A DNA stretch of 6,516 nt from Actinomycetes bacterium (lineage in GTDB: Bacteria > Actinomycetota > Actinomycetes > Propionibacteriales > Propionibacteriaceae), in the NCBI GenBank assembly GCA_023412435.1, contig JAEYNS010000228.1:1-6516 (forward strand), written 5' to 3'. Below are positions 5,334 to 6,516 of this stretch, one piece after another. Both the position numbers and the translations under genes were made by a program. Every line of letters starts with the position of its first letter. Within the stretch, counting starts at the first letter, position 1. The notes beneath the pieces are model-generated. The model saw nothing but the letters and a program-made list of their open reading frames with translations. It was not told the origin of the DNA and made no database searches.

Positions 5334-6516
5334 TCAGTGGCGCGGGTCGCGGACCGCGGCCAGGAACAGCGGCCAGTCCGTGTCACTGTGCGAGATCGTG
5401 AACAGGTAGGGCCGGTCGAAGAACAGCTCCTGCTGCGGCATCGGGGCTGAGGTCTCCCCCACCCCGATCTCGGTCACCGCCGCGGCGACGGTGCCGGCCT
5501 CGTCCACCTTCAGCACCGTCTGCTGGGCAGCCTGCAGGACGCAGAGGTCGCCGGGGCCCATCCCGGACAGGTCGGGTCCGTCCTCGCACAGCACCGGGGC
5601 ACCGATCGCCGGCAGGACGTCGAGCAGGTCGAAGGTGGTCGGCCCCAGGTCGAGGGTGGGCAGGACGAGGCTGACCAGCTCGGTCCGGGCGGCGTCCAGT
5701 GCCGCGGTGACCTTCGCCAGCAGCTCGGGGGTCACGTCGGCGGGGTCGGTCCCCTCCGGTGGCAGCAGCACGTCGGAGTGGAGCGCCTCGACATAGGGCA
5801 GCCGGACCGCGCGCCAACCGTCCACCTCCGCGTAGCCGAAGTTCTCCATGGCGAACATCGACTCGGCCTCGACGGCGGTGCCGTCCGGCAGCGTGAAGGG
5901 ACGCAACGCGGTCGCGGCCGGCTCGAACGGCGTCTGCCAGGCGGCGGCGAGCAGGATGGCGTCCTGCAGCACCAAGCGCAGGTCGGGGTTGGGCTGGATC
6001 GCGGTCTCCGGGATCAGCCCACCGGTGTGGTGGCTCACCCAGTCGCTCAGCACCTGCTTGCCGGCCTCCGAGCCCAGGTCGGCGCGCTGCACCCCGGCGT
6101 CGAAGACGTCGGCCAGCGCCTTCAGGTACTCCGGCGACGGTTCGAACTGGTCGTCGACCACCACCTGGTTGGCGAGGTGGATGATCGGTCGCTCCGGCAA
6201 CTCGGCGGCGGTTGCGACCGCCGGGTCGCCGTCCAGAGCGAGCAGCGCACCGCGCAGCGCGGCCACGGCATCGCGGCGGTCCTCGCCGCTGGCGCGGAAC
6301 ATGGTGTCGAGGGCGGTGAGGGTGTCTCCCCTGGCGCCCTCGGTGAGCATGGCGAGCGCCATCATCAGGCTTGAGGGCGACACCACCGCGTTGTCGTCAC
6401 GCGGCGCCAGCGCGAGGGTGGCGGTGCCGACCGTCCGGGTGGCGTCCACCACGTCGGGCAGCGCGGCCGCGGCGGCGACCGGCACGACGCGGGCGGGCAC
6501 CCCGTCCGCCCTGACC
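5334..6516 (-). CDS. Serpin family protein (I4), serine/cysteine protease inhibitor, N-terminus outside window
   Basis: Serpins trap target proteases by offering a reactive-centre loop that, once cut, inserts into the main beta sheet. Numbering from the GTG at 6498-6500 (388 residues to the stop), I see the helix B motif (NAVVSPSSL, 37-45; MLTEGARGDT, 51-60), the strand-3A/breach block (LQDAILLAAAW, 178-188, with the conserved Trp188), the inhibitory hinge (DEAGTVAAAV, 333-342) and a C-terminal serpin signature (LFFDRPYLFTI, 359-369), matching the PROSITE pattern except Tyr for Phe at 365. The frame stays open to position 6516, so the start and any signal peptide or lipobox are not visible; the GTG at 6500 is probably internal. 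The hinge has small residues at P12-P10, as expected of an active inhibitor, not a non-inhibitory serpin. Two shutter residues differ from the norm (Asp180, Gln326). The gene converges on the aminotransferase, 5 bp apart. Family certain; target protease unknown. Confidence 0.95.
   Translation of the reverse strand, partial: VRADGVPARVVPVAAAAALPDVVDATRTVGTATLALAPRDDNAVVSPSSLMMALAMLTEGARGDTLTALDTMFRASGEDRRDAVAALRGALLALDGDPAVATAAELPERPIIHLANQVVVDDQFEPSPEYLKALADVFDAGVQRADLGSEAGKQVLSDWVSHHTGGLIPETAIQPNPDLRLVLQDAILLAAAWQTPFEPAATALRPFTLPDGTAVEAESMFAMENFGYAEVDGWRAVRLPYVEALHSDVLLPPEGTDPADVTPELLAKVTAALDAARTELVSLVLPTLDLGPTTFDLLDVLPAIGAPVLCEDGPDLSGMGPGDLCVLQAAQQTVLKVDEAGTVAAAVTEIGVGETSAPMPQQELFFDRPYLFTISHSDTDWPLFLAAVRDPRH

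Noticed and set aside
1389..6516. A serpin-peptidase inhibitor/target pair within the window
   Set aside because: The peptidase is a cytosolic-type S9A enzyme whose propeller excludes large proteins, while serpins usually trap S1, S8 or papain-like proteases. The genes lie about 1.8 kb apart with an opposing unit between them, so adjacency alone is not evidence.

Overview
The window is a stretch of very GC-rich chromosome (roughly 70% G+C by eye) from what is most likely an actinobacterium. Third codon positions are almost always G or C, GTG starts are common, and -10-like TAnnnT hexamers sit close enough to start codons to suggest leaderless transcripts. The aminotransferase also reads much like mycobacterial DapC. 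The species cannot be named from this sequence. I see no mobile element, tRNA or rRNA gene, CRISPR array or phage gene.

Layout from left to right. (1) Positions 1-1337, minus strand: the N-terminal 445 residues of a DHA2-type major facilitator drug/proton antiporter, whose 3' end lies outside the window. (2) Positions 1389-3527, minus strand: a complete prolyl oligopeptidase-family (S9A) serine peptidase. It lies 51 bp upstream of the transporter on the same strand, so the two may be co-transcribed. (3) Positions 3516-3583: a short divergent intergenic region with a -10-like hexamer facing each way and a 16-bp near-palindrome midway between them. (4) Positions 3584-4102, plus strand: a 172-residue, probably four-helix membrane protein of unknown function. 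Its stop codon overlaps the start of (5), positions 4099-5328: a PLP-dependent class I/II aminotransferase of the DapC/kynurenine-aminotransferase type. (6) Positions 5334-6516, minus strand: a serpin (family I4 serine protease inhibitor) that converges on the aminotransferase with only 5 bp between the stop codons. Its N-terminus lies outside the window.

The window therefore holds two divergent transcription units, peptidase-transporter leftward and membrane protein-aminotransferase rightward, with the serpin gene running into the second. The metabolic and transport genes look like ordinary chromosomal housekeeping or accessory genes. The serpin is the most unusual item. Serpins are patchily distributed in bacteria; this one keeps an inhibitory-type hinge but differs from the textbook sequence at two shutter residues and has a long reactive-centre loop. 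I found no convincing evidence of a new multi-gene system.
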